Assembly: GCA_032622095.1 (NCBI GenBank)
Contig: CP136067.1
Span: 128,127,030-128,191,029, forward strand
Direction: 5' to 3'
DNA: 64,000 nucleotides
From: Siphonodentalium dalli
Taxonomy: Eukaryota > Mollusca > Scaphopoda > Gadilida > Siphonodentaliidae
In this document: positions 43,166 to 53,556 of the stretch, piece after piece
How positions within the stretch are numbered: position 1 is the stretch's first letter
How the letters are laid out: each line of letters opens with the position of its first letter
Made by a program: the position numbers and the translations under genes
The notes under the pieces: generated by a model
Databases searched by the model: none
What the model was told of the DNA's origin: nothing
The model's input: only the letters and a program-made list of their open reading frames with translations

Positions 43166-43817
43166 GATAACAATTAACATGTTGAATATTCAACTTTCAA
43201 GACACTTTTTTTTTCTTGGACAATGTCACAAATCAAGAGTTAGCTAATTTTTGGCAAATTATTATTTTAGCCAGTGCAAACACTGTCTCTGATTGTCATA
43301 GTACTGATACTATAAATAGCTGAATCCAATGTCAATCCGTGAGCAGCCATGGACTGGCAGTGGTCGAGTCCAGAATTTCAATACATCAAAAAATTGACAT
43401 TTTTAGTAAAAAAAAATACTACTGGTATATTTTAGACTAACATTTCGGCAGACACACAACTTTTCCTTGAATTATATTTCATATTTCGATGTATTGAGTA
43501 TGCGTAATGATTATTACACATGTCCGCTCGTATAAACGGGGTTTTAGCTAGTATTTACATCAATTTTATTTTCACATGTTTTGCCAGTGACCGCGATATT
43601 TTTAATAAGAGACGCTCAGTGACTCACCATTTTCGTACGCGATTTTCATCTCTTCGCCATCCAAGGTCTGGATCGTTTGGTGGTCTCACACTATGGTAAT
43701 TTTGTGGTAATTCCGGCTCGTGCATGTACGCTCCCGTTGTCAAATTTAAAGTGTCTTCTGACGAATCAGACGAGGAACAATCAGATCGCAAAAAATGTTT
43801 CTGTCAGTGTCAGCCAT

Positions 43818-44420
43818 TGTGGGAAATACCAAAGGTCCTTAAGTACGTCACACGCTTTCTCGCAAATAACTGTTTCCGTCAAAATAGATAATGAGGTGAT
43901 GCATCAGGCTATCACCCAGACACACACAGTCGTAAACACTCGTATCTTTCAGACAGCGGGGGATTGTTTTCTTAAATAAGTGTGCATAACTTGATACAAA
44001 TATGAATAAATGAACATATATTGAGAATTTTCGCGACGTCGACTTTAAAACCGCGGAACCGAGGCTGGAGCATCTCTGAAACCACGGAGCTGGGTGAATC
44101 CAATACGGCCATGACCCAGTGATCTTGCTTATGGGAAATATTCTGATAGTAAGTTCAACTAAGGAATAACATATTATCTAAACATTTCCCTCAATAAATA
44201 GGCCTCCTTTTGTATCTGCTTAGTTTTCCTGAAACACTCTCCACACGAATAATAGACCGTCCCATTGTATACCGGTATAACTGAATGGAAGAATCCATTT
44301 AGAATAGAAAGGATTAAATGAATTTCTTAAGTGAAGCTGAATATCCAAGCTGGTCGGGGTTGACGTTTATATTAGATGCATACAGGGAGGATGCGCATAT
44401 AGTGTAGCTGCGTGAATAAG
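43818..44420. other. 5' flank of the P2X7-type gene, unassigned
   Basis: Would hold the promoter if the minus-strand gene was once active; no TATA box is evident. A 100-codon plus-strand frame (43,677-43,979) overlaps exon 1 and is taken to be its shadow. Confidence 0.35.
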
Positions 44421-44421
44421 G

Positions 44422-44896
44422 TATATGTGACCCGCCATATCAAATCCAGTCGTAAGTCGGGATTTGTTTTACCCTGTGCCAATGCATTCTCTTATATATA
44501 TGCGAGTCGACCATAGGTCGCCTCGCATATATAAGAGAATGTATTGGCCTAACAATTGTTTACAATTTTAATAATTGTTTCTTGTATTCTTTAACAATTT
44601 TATAATTTCACCCATACAGAGCCACCAGACAAACATGAGCAGACGACACTCTTCTATAATTATGCTTCTATATATGTGTGGGGCTCCCTGCAGGGTAATG
44701 GATGTTTTTTATTTTATGTCCTAAAAATTCTAAGAAACATTTATTTAAAAAAAATGATAATGTTTTTTTAGGCCAATGCATTCTCTTATATATGCGAGGC
44801 GACCTATGGTCGACTCGCATATATAAGAGAATGCATTGGCACAGGGTAAAAAAATCCCGACTTACGACTGGATTTGATATGGCGGGTCACATATAT
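44422..44896. mobile_element. TA-flanked MITE enclosing nested hairpins
   Basis: Termini TATGTGACCCGCCATATCAA (44,424) and its complement ending at 44,894, flanked by TA on each side. The terminal repeats run 48 bp to GTCGGGATTT, then each end continues as a hairpin of CCTGTGCCAATGCATTCTC type (44,471-44,550 and 44,772-44,847). Total about 470 bp. TA duplication suggests a Tc1/mariner-like or similar source; no transposase inside. Confidence 0.85.
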
Positions 44897-45420
44897 TACT
44901 CGTTTTAAAATTTGCCCAGAGCTATTTTTGATCAGTTTTTAATAGGCGCACTTTAAATTCGCGCACATATCTGCGCGAATGCATCTGGGTTTGCACAGAT
45001 GGCACGAAACGCATTTTGGTATGTTTGTTCACCCCTGGTCAAGTGGTCCTGCAGAATTGCTATGATGCTGGTGGGGCCTGCTGTTTTGCTATGATCCGGT
45101 TAGAACAAAGCGATGCTGGTGACCGCGTGCGCGTTCCGCCTCGTGTTTACATCGAAATTACGCAATTACAACACGATGTAAACATTCTGATGATCACACA
45201 TGAATGCACTAAAACCTCCGGTATTCATACATTCTGCAACTCCGCGGACGTTATTTGTGGAGTTTTAACCGAGTTATTGTTACACCAAAAATCCCAAGTT
45301 TAGTCGCGTTACATGACTGAAATCATCCCAGATGAAGCGACTGCTGATTTTAATAACAAAGACACACATTCATTCAAAAGATATATAACGTACGCTTGAA
45401 ACAAGCCCAATTTGGTATGC
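44897..45420. other. Unassigned stretch with one unrecognised 95-codon frame
   Basis: The frame 45,016-45,303 (starting MVCLFTPGQVVLQNCYDAGG) is the only long one; base composition here is more balanced than around it. No family match, no splice sites noted. Could be a chance frame. Confidence 0.3.
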
Positions 45421-45424
45421 TAGG

Positions 45425-45512
45425 GTCCACACTGATGTTGGTGCGGGACCAAGGTGATCTTGGTGAGAATCCACAATGATGTTGGTGAGGATCCACCCTG
45501 ATGTTGTTGAAA
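45425..45512. repeat. Short tandem repeat of about 28 bp, three units
   Basis: GATGTTGGTG(A/C)GGATCCAC-like units at about 45,432, 45,476 and 45,499 with a variant (GATCTTGGTGAGAATCCAC) between. Confidence 0.7.
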
Positions 45513-45720
45513 TATTTTTCTTCCATATTACTGAACTAAAATCATGAACACATCGATTTCAAACCCTACGAGGAGAGAAAATACAGTCCACCGTGAAGTC
45601 AGAAAGATCTTTAGAATCGAGAATCATGACCCACATATCACAAATTGGGCTATACCGTGACATTGGATACTTATTCCCAGTTACTTATTCCTTATTCGGA
45701 AACATGCAAACTTGACCAAA
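45513..45720. other. Unassigned interval
   Basis: No feature seen. Confidence 0.4.
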
Positions 45721-45724
45721 TAAA

Positions 45725-47950
45725 CGGTGCGGTGTGGTGGATCACCCCGTTATGTTAGAAAAACCGAAAACCGAACCAGTATATAGCCCGTGCGGTTGCA
45801 ACAGAGGTGGTAAAAAGGGCACCCATTGTCGTTTCCGTATCTATGGATCGATTTTAACAAAATAAACCACAGGGGCCTGTAACGCGCTCCGCTGCCCCCC
45901 CCCCCCTTGTGCTGTCCATATACGCCGCTTCTGTATACGAGCCTGCTTCACGTTAATGGTATATAATATAGACAAGGTTAACTGTAGAAATTCACATTTT
46001 TACCATCGCTCGGCGATCGATCAAATTTAGCCCATTCACACCAGTAATGCTAACGATATAGGCACGGATTTATCGGCAAAAATTAATCTTTCAATCAATA
46101 CCACAAACTCCCATCAGAACATTTCATATACATAGCATTTGATATTTTTTTAACCACCGAATATTGTCTCCGAAGACCGTAAATTTTCGGATTGATCCGG
46201 CTCAAAATACAATGGACGATATCTTCCTCTAACTTCACCCCCGCACGGCTTACTATAATTAAAATCGGTCAAACGATCAACTGAACATCTAGCGCTCATG
46301 GAGTTCTTGTCGGCTAATAATTTATTTACTCATACAAATCAACAGATCGTCAGTAATAAATTTCTATAGAGGAGAAATCTGTCGATAATTCCAACTTTTT
46401 TTTCATTTTTTCTTTACGAATCACGCAGCGCCTCATTTTAATATTCATTATGACCTGACCTTTCCATGACTGCTATAGTAGAAACAGCCAATCACCGCTC
46501 AGTATTAGAATCGAGGTCAGGTCATAATGAATATTAAAATCCGAAAATTTACGGTCTTCGGAGACAATATTCGGTGGTACAAAATGTATCAAATGCTATG
46601 TATATGAAAGGTTCTGATGGGAGTTTGTGGTATTGATTGAAAGATGAATTCTTCGCTGATAAATCCGTGCCTATATCGTTAGCATTACTGGTGTGAATGG
46701 GCTAAATTTGATCGATCGCCGAGCGATGGTAAAAAGGTGAATTTCTAAAGTTACCCTTGTCTATAGTATATACCATTAACGTGAAGCAGGCGCGTATACA
46801 GAGGCGGCGTATATGGGCAGCGCAAAAAGGGGAGGGCGGACAGCGGAGCGCGTTACAGGCCCCTGTGAAATAAACGGTGCAACAGGGTGGCCCACGCCAT
46901 GTTATACTACAAAAACTGAAAACCGCGCGGTTGCAACAGGAGGTGGCAAACAGGGCACCCATTGTCGTTTCGGTATTTGTGGGCCGATTTTGACTAAATA
47001 ACTGTGCAGTGGTGTGGCCCACCCATACTAAACTATGAAAACTGAAAACCGCACCTCTCTAGCCCGTGTGGTTACCACGGGAGGTGGCAAAAATGGCATC
47101 CATCGCCGTTTCGGTATCTATGGACCGATTGAGCCCAAATTATTGGTGTGGTAGGGTGGCCCACCCTATGTTATGTTAGAAAAACCGAAAACCGCACCCT
47201 TCTAGCCCGTGTTGTTGCCCTAAATAATAAAACTGCAATGGGTGTTCTTTTTGCCATCTCGTGTGGGAACCACACCTGCTAGAAGGGTGCGGTTTTCGAT
47301 TTTTGTAGTATAACTTGGTGTGGGCCGCCCTATCGCATGGTTTATTTGGTCAAAATCCGTCCATAAATACCGAAACAGCAATGTGTCTCCTTTTGCCACC
47401 TCCTGTGCCAACCGCGCTGGCTAGAGGTGTGCGGTTTTCGGTTTGTATAGTATATCTTGGGGTGGGCCACCCTACCGTGACGTTTATTATCGAAATCGGT
47501 CCATAAATACCGAAATGACAATTTGTGCTACCATACCACACCGTTTATTTTGTCAAAATTGCATGGTACATGAATACCGAAAAGGCAATGGGTGTCCTTT
47601 TTGCCAGCTCCCATGTCAACCGCACGGGCTAGAGGGGTGCTATTTGCGGTTTTTCTAGGATAACTTGAGGTGGGCTACCCTACCGCACTGTTTATTTTGG
47701 ATGACAATCGGTCCATAAATGTCGAAACGGCAATGGATACCCTTTGTGGCAACCGTATACGGGCTAGATGGTGCGATTTTTGGTTTTTATAGTATAATTT
47801 GTGGTGGGTCACCCTACTGAGCCGTTTATTTGATAAAAATTGGTCCATAAATACCGAAACGGCATTGGATATCCATTTTGCCACCTCCCGTGACAACCGC
47901 ACGGGCTAGAAGTGTGCAGTTTTCGGTTATTCTATCGGTTAATCTGTACC
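45725..47950. repeat. Array of about 165-bp units in both orientations
   Basis: The unit carries GGGTGGCCCACCCTATGTTA, AAAACCGAAAACCGCAC, TCTAGCCCGTGCGGTTGC, AGGTGGCAAA and GTTTCGGTATCTATGGACCG. Direct units: 45,725-45,880, 46,870-47,000, 47,000-47,150 and part to 47,220. Inverted units: 47,230-47,370, 47,340-47,510, 47,490-47,700, 47,680-47,850 and 47,800-47,950. The switch point near 47,222 makes a palindrome of about 1.1-1.4 kb. All frames here are by-products. Confidence 0.9.
45860..46885. mobile_element. 1.0-kb foldback inserted in the 165-bp array
   Basis: Arms 45,863-46,196 and 46,540-46,881 are complementary (CACAGGGGCCTGTAACGCGC against its complement, then TACCATCGCTCGGCGATCGA, then CCACCGAATATTGTCTCCGA). 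A second hairpin lies within the spacer: ATTCATTATGACCTGACCT (46,442) with AGGTCAGGTCATAATGAAT (46,516). The array unit before it resumes after it, so it interrupts the array. Confidence 0.88.
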
Positions 47951-48124
47951 ACACGATTTAACACCGGTACCCATGCATAATATAAAAGTGGTATTTGAAG
48001 AAGAATTGAGTTGATATTCTATAATGCCATTCACTGTATTTATATTCTATTTTAATTCTACATCCTTGTATTTTGAAGACCGAAATATTTGTCCGAGTTT
48101 CATTTATGAATGAATTAAAACTTA

Positions 48125-48312
48125 TAGCGCTATCACGGCGTAATTAAGCCATAGTACGGCGCACTTACGCTTTATATAATACGGCATATATACGCCGCAT
48201 ATAATACGGCATGAATACGCCGCAATTAAGCCCACAACAACGTACTTTATACGCTCTATAATGCGGTGTATATCTGTAATACAGCGTAATTACGCCCTCT
48301 TATATGACGTAA
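48125..48312. repeat. Degenerate short repeats of ATACGGC/GCCGTAT words
   Basis: Words such as AATACGGCATATATACGCCG and GGCGTAATTA recur at about 17-25-bp spacing in alternating orientation. Confidence 0.75.
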
Positions 48313-48439
48313 TAGCACAATTTATCAAGATATAAGATACAATAATTGCAAAACACATCAATGGGCAGTTGCAAGATACCGATGAGTATCATATACATAA
48401 ATATTCAATACATAAACAAATTTTATAACATTCACAGCT

Positions 48440-49995
48440 CTTATCAACATTCCCTCAACAATTTCTTCAAGTTTTATTATTCCGCCGAAGGAAGAATAGC
48501 CGGACTATATTGAAACCTTTGTTAATTAATTTAATATTAACATTTCTCATAATCATTGCAAGTTTATCTGCGTCATTCAAATTATTGAATTCACTATCGT
48601 GTTTTTCAATTTCGCTGAATAAATTAGATCTTAAATCATCGTATGCGTTACATTCAATGATAAAATGAATTTCAGATTCGACACATTGTTTGTCACACAT
48701 GGAACACAGCCGATTTTCTAATGGTATTATACTGGTTGCCTATGCCTCTTTTTTCTACTGTCAATGTGTGGTTGCTCCCGCGCAATCTAGAAAACATTTC
48801 GCGAACAATTTGTGATCGTGTGTGAATTAATTATGGCTAAATTTTGTATTCATCTTTAAATATCCTATAGGTTCGTAGTTTATTTTTCCCTGTCGGTCTA
48901 TCGTCATTGAATATATCATTGCGAAATACTTCCATGTGTTCTGATTTCAATGTCTTAGTCACCATCTGTTCACGCTCCCCTGATAGTTGGCCTGCTCTAT
49001 TTATTACAATGTTATAACGCGACAATTGGGTGAGCCATGTTAAAGGCAATTTACAATTCAGAGATTCTTTGTAGCATGCGGATAAGATATTATGGTCATC
49101 TACTTTTGATAGTTTTAGCATGTACCTGAAGAGTTGTAAAATGTCATCATTCGCGATAGAGAAACGGCATAACTCTGCTCTAGAAGCGTGATTTGATGCC
49201 TTTCTATTCAAACATAGAGCCCGTTTACAAAACTTTAGATGTGTTTGTTCACATGGTATGGTATCGTTGAACGGCAAATTAATGTCAGTGGACCATATCT
49301 CACATCCATACAATAAAATAGACTTAATTAGTTTATCAAATAATTTGTCTTTAATGGCGATAGGCAACACCGGTATTGTTTTTGTTAAATTTGTTAAAAA
49401 GAACATGTCTTTTGATGCATTTTCGCTCAGGTTATCCTGTACTTTTTTCATTTTTCCATTAGATGTGAAAATTAGTCCGAAATATTTATATTCACCCACT
49501 ACTTCTATTGGCATATCATCAATATTAAACACATGACCATGTTTTGTTTTTCTTGAACGAAAGATCATACATTTTGTTTTGCTTACATTAACAGACAGTC
49601 CGTTGTCAAGCGCATATTGCTCTAACTTCTTAATCCCCGATTGTAAACCTGTTGGTGATTCAGAAAACATCACCAGATCGTCTGTGAAAGTAAATGATTG
49701 AGGTTATGATCATGAACGTGTACGGGGTCACATGTTTCGTCAAAAATATTAGCTATATCATCAATTAAAATCTTGAACAACGTCGGGGATAGAGAATAAC
49801 CTTGACGGACACCTATTGTAGACAATATCAGGGGGACCAATTCCCGCCGTTGTTTAACAGAATAGTAGCCTGATTTGCAAAGAGAAGATAACGCGTCATA
49901 TATATGACCATTAATTCCTACACGTTGCAATTTTTCGAATATTAGATTGACCAATGAGAATGGAGTTCTACTGACAGGAGATGGTGGCATATTAG
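48440..49995 (-). pseudogene. LINE, 3' half (reverse transcriptase to zinc knuckle)
   Basis: Read on the minus strand from about 49,990: SLVNLIFEKLQRVGINGHIY, VKQRRELVPLILS, GVRQGYSLSPTLFKILIDDI; after a frameshift near 49,690 the catalytic box reads FTDDLVMFS (about 49,690-49,664), with Thr in place of the usual Ala. Then GLSVNVSKTKCMIFRS, SILLYGCEIWS, LKFCKRALCLNRKASNHASR and KLRTYRIFKDEYK, and near the end RLCSMCDKQCVESEIHFIIE with the zinc-knuckle Cys and His. The element is cut at its 5' end in the RT palm region. Two or three frame breaks and a stop near 48,838. CR1/jockey-superfamily style; the clade is not assigned. Confidence 0.88.
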
Positions 49996-49999
49996 GTTC

Positions 50000-50221
50000 A
50001 CCTTGATTAACACCGACCCCATATTGAAAGCCACAGGGGGTATATGGATTCATATGGGGCCGATAGACGCCATTTTGTTTTTCCTGGAACTTTGCCGCTT
50101 CGGGGATATTTTCGGTGTATTTGGCGCAAAAAAGGGATATCTGTCGAAAATAATTTTCTGTGAATTTAAAAACATAGTACCATGTACCAAAACCTGCATG
50201 TGATATATTTGGTGTAAACAT
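50000..50221. other. Interval between two LINEs
   Basis: Contains AGACGCCATTTTG and GGTGTATTTGGCGC words; not recognised. Minus-strand frames that span it (from 50,221) join it to the LINE by chance. Confidence 0.4.
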
Positions 50222-52366
50222 ATTTTATTCCAATCAAAATAATAACACATTTAAACATTGGACAAACATTTTACAGTAAGATAGAATAATATAAGTAATC
50301 GATTGATTGGAAAGGGGATTAAACAACAAGCCCAAGGGCTTTTATTAAGTTTGCTCCCCTTTTGTTTCGCGCCCGCTCTTCATTAAGTGTAGAGGGGGTC
50401 GGACGGGAAAGAGATGGGACGAGAAAGAGATAGAGAGGATGAGAGAGAGGGAGAGATATATAAAGGGGATGAGATGATGGGAGAGGGGGTAGTGGTGAGG
50501 AGTTTTCAATAATTGAGTTGAGTTGTTGCGTAATAATAATAATAATAATGATGCTCGTCGGTAGTATTCTTCGTGCGTCAGGCGCCATGGGAAGGGATTA
50601 AGCTCAGCTATTAATTGGTTGCATTGGTCACTATGTAATTAAACATATGTAGTGTGGAATATCATGCTGCCGCAAAACTCGACCAGAATCCAAAGCAATT
50701 CGTTATCCGTACAGGTGATAGAATCATGGGAATCTTTTTGTTCTCATGCTATATGTCTGAACTGCATTAAATATTTGTTTGTTTTCGCGAAGGCTAAGCT
50801 CCCTATATCCCCGCAATAGAGTGTTCTCAGATAAGGCAACATTGGGTAGGGAGTCATACAGTTCTCTGCTGGGCTCTTGATAAAATGTACATTCAAAGAG
50901 ATAGTGGTAAGTTGTCTCAAGTTCCCCACATAAACAGAAGGGGAATTTTTTACATGATTATCGGTCAGGTCACAACTCAGGTGGCTACATTTCAGTCTTA
51001 ACCGGGTATGAAGGATATGAGATTAACGGCATTTACTATGATAAAAATGGGCAGGTGGACGCATATTGTCACTGTTTCCTTTTTAAATTCTTCGATTGTA
51101 CTGCTGCCCTTTGTAGATTCCGGCAGTTTGTTCCATTCAGTAATTGCCGCTGGTAAGAACGAATCCATATAATAGCCATAGTTAATATCCGAGAGTAGTC
51201 TTATATGTTCAAATCTGAAGTTATATCTGGAATTATTTGCCTGGATTGGTCGTACATAGTTTCTTAAGATTGATGGGGCAGTTCCACGTATCATTTTACA
51301 AAATTGGCATAGCTTGTGTTTTCTACGACGTGAGGAGAGGAGTTCCCAGCCAGAAAACCTGTTACTATTCGGGCCATTTCATACTGAACCTTTTCAATGT
51401 CATCACTAAGATAATCAGGGTAGTTATCCCAAACAGGGGAGGCATATTTCAGTATTGGTCGGATAAATCTATAATTTATTTTTTCAAGCGTTACTCTGTT
51501 TAGCCTGTATCTGTGTTTACGTACTATATTTACTCGACTCCATGCTTTGTCAAGCATAGATCTGATGTCGATACCCCATGAGCCCATGTTGTCGAAAGTA
51601 AGTCCCAAATGCTTATGGCTGTCAACCTCAACAATTGTCGCAGTTCCCATGGTCAGGTGTGGATGATATACTGGTGTTTCTTTCCTGGAGATTAAGAGAG
51701 CTTCCGTTTCCAGGGGATTAAATGTTACAAGCCATTCTGATACCCAACACATGAGAGTTTCGAGGTAATCGTTGACTAGTTTTGCGGCCAGAGTGGGGTC
51801 TTCGATAGTAAGGAAAGACGAATGTTGCACCGTATATTTTCGGTTATATCATTAATATAAATTAAAAACAGAAGTGGGCCTAATACTAAAACTTGTGGGA
51901 CACCGGCTGTTACATCGTGTAAATCCGAGTGTGTGCCGTCTATGACAACTTGTTGTTGCCGGCATTCCAGATACGATTTCATTAAGTTATACAAGTTTCC
52001 TCTTATACCAATTTTCGTCAGTTTGTTCAAGGGGCCACGGGGCCAGACTTTATCGAATGCTTTACTTATGTCGCAGAATATACACCGGACCTCTTTTCCG
52101 CCGCCCAGTGATCGACATATATTGTCATATATTTCGGTAAGTTGGAAAACTGTTTAGTCATTGCGCATAAAACCAGCTTGATAAATGATAGGAGTTTGTT
52201 TTCATCGAGAAATTCCCATAGATATTTATAAATGAATTTTTCATAGACCTTTGAGATGCAGCTTAGTAGGGAAATTGGTCGATAGTTTGATATAAGACTG
52301 GGATCACCGCTCTTGAATATAGGTGTAACATGGGAACGCTTCCACTGGGTGGGTAGTAGCTGTTTT
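50222..52366 (-). pseudogene. CR1/L2-like LINE, 5'-truncated, with (ATT)n-bearing 3' region
   Basis: Minus-strand order: WKRSHVTPIFKSGDP (52,345), SNYRPISLLSCISKVYEKFI, AGFMRN, FCDISKAFDKVW, LTKIGIRGNLYNLMKSYL, AGVPQVLVLGPLLFLIYIND, then ENIRCNIRL joined directly to SFLTIEDP, so the F-A-D-D catalytic box is deleted at about 51,830. Next WVSEWLVTFNPLETEALLIS, HKHLGLTFD, FRFEHIRLLSDIN, SFLPAAITEWNKLP, then C-terminal FCLCGELETTYHYLFECTFY (about 50,945-50,880). After the stop the 3' region holds an ATT run at 50,530-50,550 and ends TTGGAATAAAATATG near 50,224. Several shifts. Elements of this kind insert by target-primed reverse transcription; this copy cannot. Confidence 0.9.
50395..50470. repeat. 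Purine-rich (GA)n-like tract in the LINE 3' region
   Basis: GGGAAAGAGATGGGACGAGA followed by AAGAGATAGAGAGGATGAGA; low complexity. Confidence 0.8.
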
Positions 52367-52645
52367 CGGAAACGGGTGGAGCTATCGACTTGAAATTTGG
52401 TATGTGAATGTATCTTGCTCCGGGTACGAATTTTATCGGGTCGCCGAGCCCGTGCGACGCCCGTGCAGCGCGTGCGCAGACGAGATCTCGGAAAAGGGTG
52501 GAGCTATCGACTTGAAATTTGCTATGTGAATGTATCTTGCCCCGGATACGAATTTTATCGGGTCGCCGAGCCCGTGCGACGCAAGCTTCGCGCATGCGCA
52601 GACCAGATCTCGGAAACGGGTGGAGCTATCGACTTGAAATTTGGT
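52367..52645. repeat. GC-rich 122-bp tandem repeat, 2.3 copies
   Basis: CGGAAA(C/A)GGGTGGAGCTATCG starts units at 52,367, 52,489 and 52,611. Each contains ATCGGGTCGCCGAGCCCGTG and GCGCGTGCGCAGAC-type CpG-rich DNA. It abuts the 5' end of the LINE exactly. Confidence 0.95.
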
Positions 52646-52699
52646 TAAATTAAAAAAATGTCCTGGTTCTCAAAAAAGCCATGAGACGAATGCCGCCGC

Positions 52700-52738
52700 C
52701 TGCAATATATATATGTGTGTGTGTGTGTATGTGTGGGT
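52700..52738. repeat. (TG)n microsatellite
   Basis: ATATATATATGTGTGTGTGT run, then TATGTGTGGGTA. Confidence 0.9.
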
Positions 52739-52744
52739 ACTTCG

Positions 52745-52992
52745 TGGAATCGAAAACGGTTGGACAGATTGAGCTCAAATTTCGCATATAACTGTAACAT
52801 CCCACGGACACCGCCGTGATCGCGTTTTGGAGAAGCTCAGAGCACCGTTCCTCCATTCCCAATCATCAAAATCACCGCAATCGGCACTTCGGGGTTAATA
52901 GCGTTGATATATAAAGAGCGTTCGTTTTCCGCAGTGTCTATATAAAGAGCGTCATTTTCGCCATCTACTTATCTGTATGACGGGAGTCTGTA
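52745..52992. repeat. Direct copy of the 54.09-54.33 kb segment
   Basis: GAGCTCAAATTTCGCATATA, ACGGACACCGCC, CGCGTTTTGGAGAAGCTCAG, TATATAAAGAGCGTTC and CTACTTATCTGTATGA recur in order at 54,107-54,313; by eye over 90% identical. Confidence 0.92.
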
Positions 52993-53070
52993 GCATGTCG
53001 CTAATTATGCAGAGAGATTTCACGACGGGAAGCGTTTGTTTTCAATTCAATGCAATGTTATCGCTCGAAA
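52993..53070. repeat. Partial copy of the terminal-repeat subunit
   Basis: TTATGCAGAGAGATTTCACG, GGGAAGCGTTTGTTTTCAAT and GCAATGTTATCGCTCGAAAT match the right terminal repeat at 58,730-58,850. Confidence 0.9.
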
Positions 53071-53486
53071 TATTCTAAAGAGAAGATGTGACAAAATAAG
53101 CCCAGATCAGCTGATTCTCCCATTTTGAACCCCAACGTACAGTTGCGCGTGCAGTTACGCGGACGGACACATAATTTAAATAATTGTGACGTAACGATAC
53201 CGATTGACCTCAAAATTTGATGCGATTCATTTTTTAAAGTTTCGGAAATTCTCTGTAAAAATTGTGTTTATTCTGACCGAACAAGCATGGCACTTGGAAC
53301 GGAATATTGTGAAGATGCTGATGGTGTGTGTAAATAATGTTGGTTCATACAGGAAATGTTTGGAAATCGTGCTAAAAGTAGAAAGATAAGTTTCGAAGTG
53401 ACGATATTTTAATCATCGACGTAAACAAACTCTCGAAGTGCAACACGTGGAAATTCAGCTCGGAACTGGATAAATGTAATGTTCAC

Positions 53487-53556
53487 ATGGAATTGTTCGT
53501 AGTTCATTTTACTGGAATATATATGACATCGTCCGAATCATCGGAGTCGATAATAG
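53487..53556 (+). CDS. Candidate first coding exon with consensus donor
   Basis: CACATGG starts MELFVVHFTGIYM, continuing TSSESSESII, then AG|GTAAGATT, an excellent donor leaving one base of the next codon. The upstream 350 bp is unique sequence. The peptide's acidic Ser-rich part resembles many protein N-termini and cannot be assigned. An internal Met before TSSESSES could also be the start. No second exon is identified; the 5.2-kb inverted-repeat unit begins 225 bp downstream. Confidence 0.38.

Larger units (their letters stand above)
40985..43817 (-). pseudogene. P2X7 intracellular (C-terminal ballast) domain protein, two exons, decayed
   Basis: Exon 1 (43,817-43,628): ATGG start in an ideal ACAATGG context, MADTDRNIF, then after one frame change at a T6 run, SDCSSSDSSEDT, GAYMHEPEL and DPDLGWRRDENRVRK, ending at donor TG|GTGAGT. 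Exon 2 (from about 41,422): CSCTYVCDGDYN, CRCCHEIEKVE, CITETVPFRSVCLDPWLLEV, NKYRHIA, RQFIRWCYGYHG, PLPSCVVNGI and GNYRGFRLPELEKC, stop at 40,987-40,985. This order (acidic Ser-rich start, Cys cluster, C-I-T, R-x-x-A-Y-R, L-P-S-C, Y-x-G-F) is that of the P2X7 receptor C-terminal domain, which also occurs as stand-alone proteins in invertebrates. In mammals it binds zinc and guanine nucleotide. Lesions: the T-run shift, a shift near 41,385, TAG at 41,308-41,306, a 2-nt loss near 41,155, a shift near 41,050, and AT in place of AG at the likely acceptor. No transmembrane receptor part is present. Confidence 0.82.

Noticed and set aside
43677-43979. 100-codon plus-strand frame
   Set aside because: It overlaps the P2X7-type exon 1 on the other strand and is best explained as its shadow.
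46702-47902. Several 60-106-codon frames on both strands
   Set aside because: All lie in the 165-bp array or foldback and change with each unit.
50010-50221. N-terminal extension of the minus-strand LINE frame starting at 50,221
   Set aside because: The sequence does not resemble LINE RT and lies between the 5' break of one LINE and the 3' end of another, so the join is chance.
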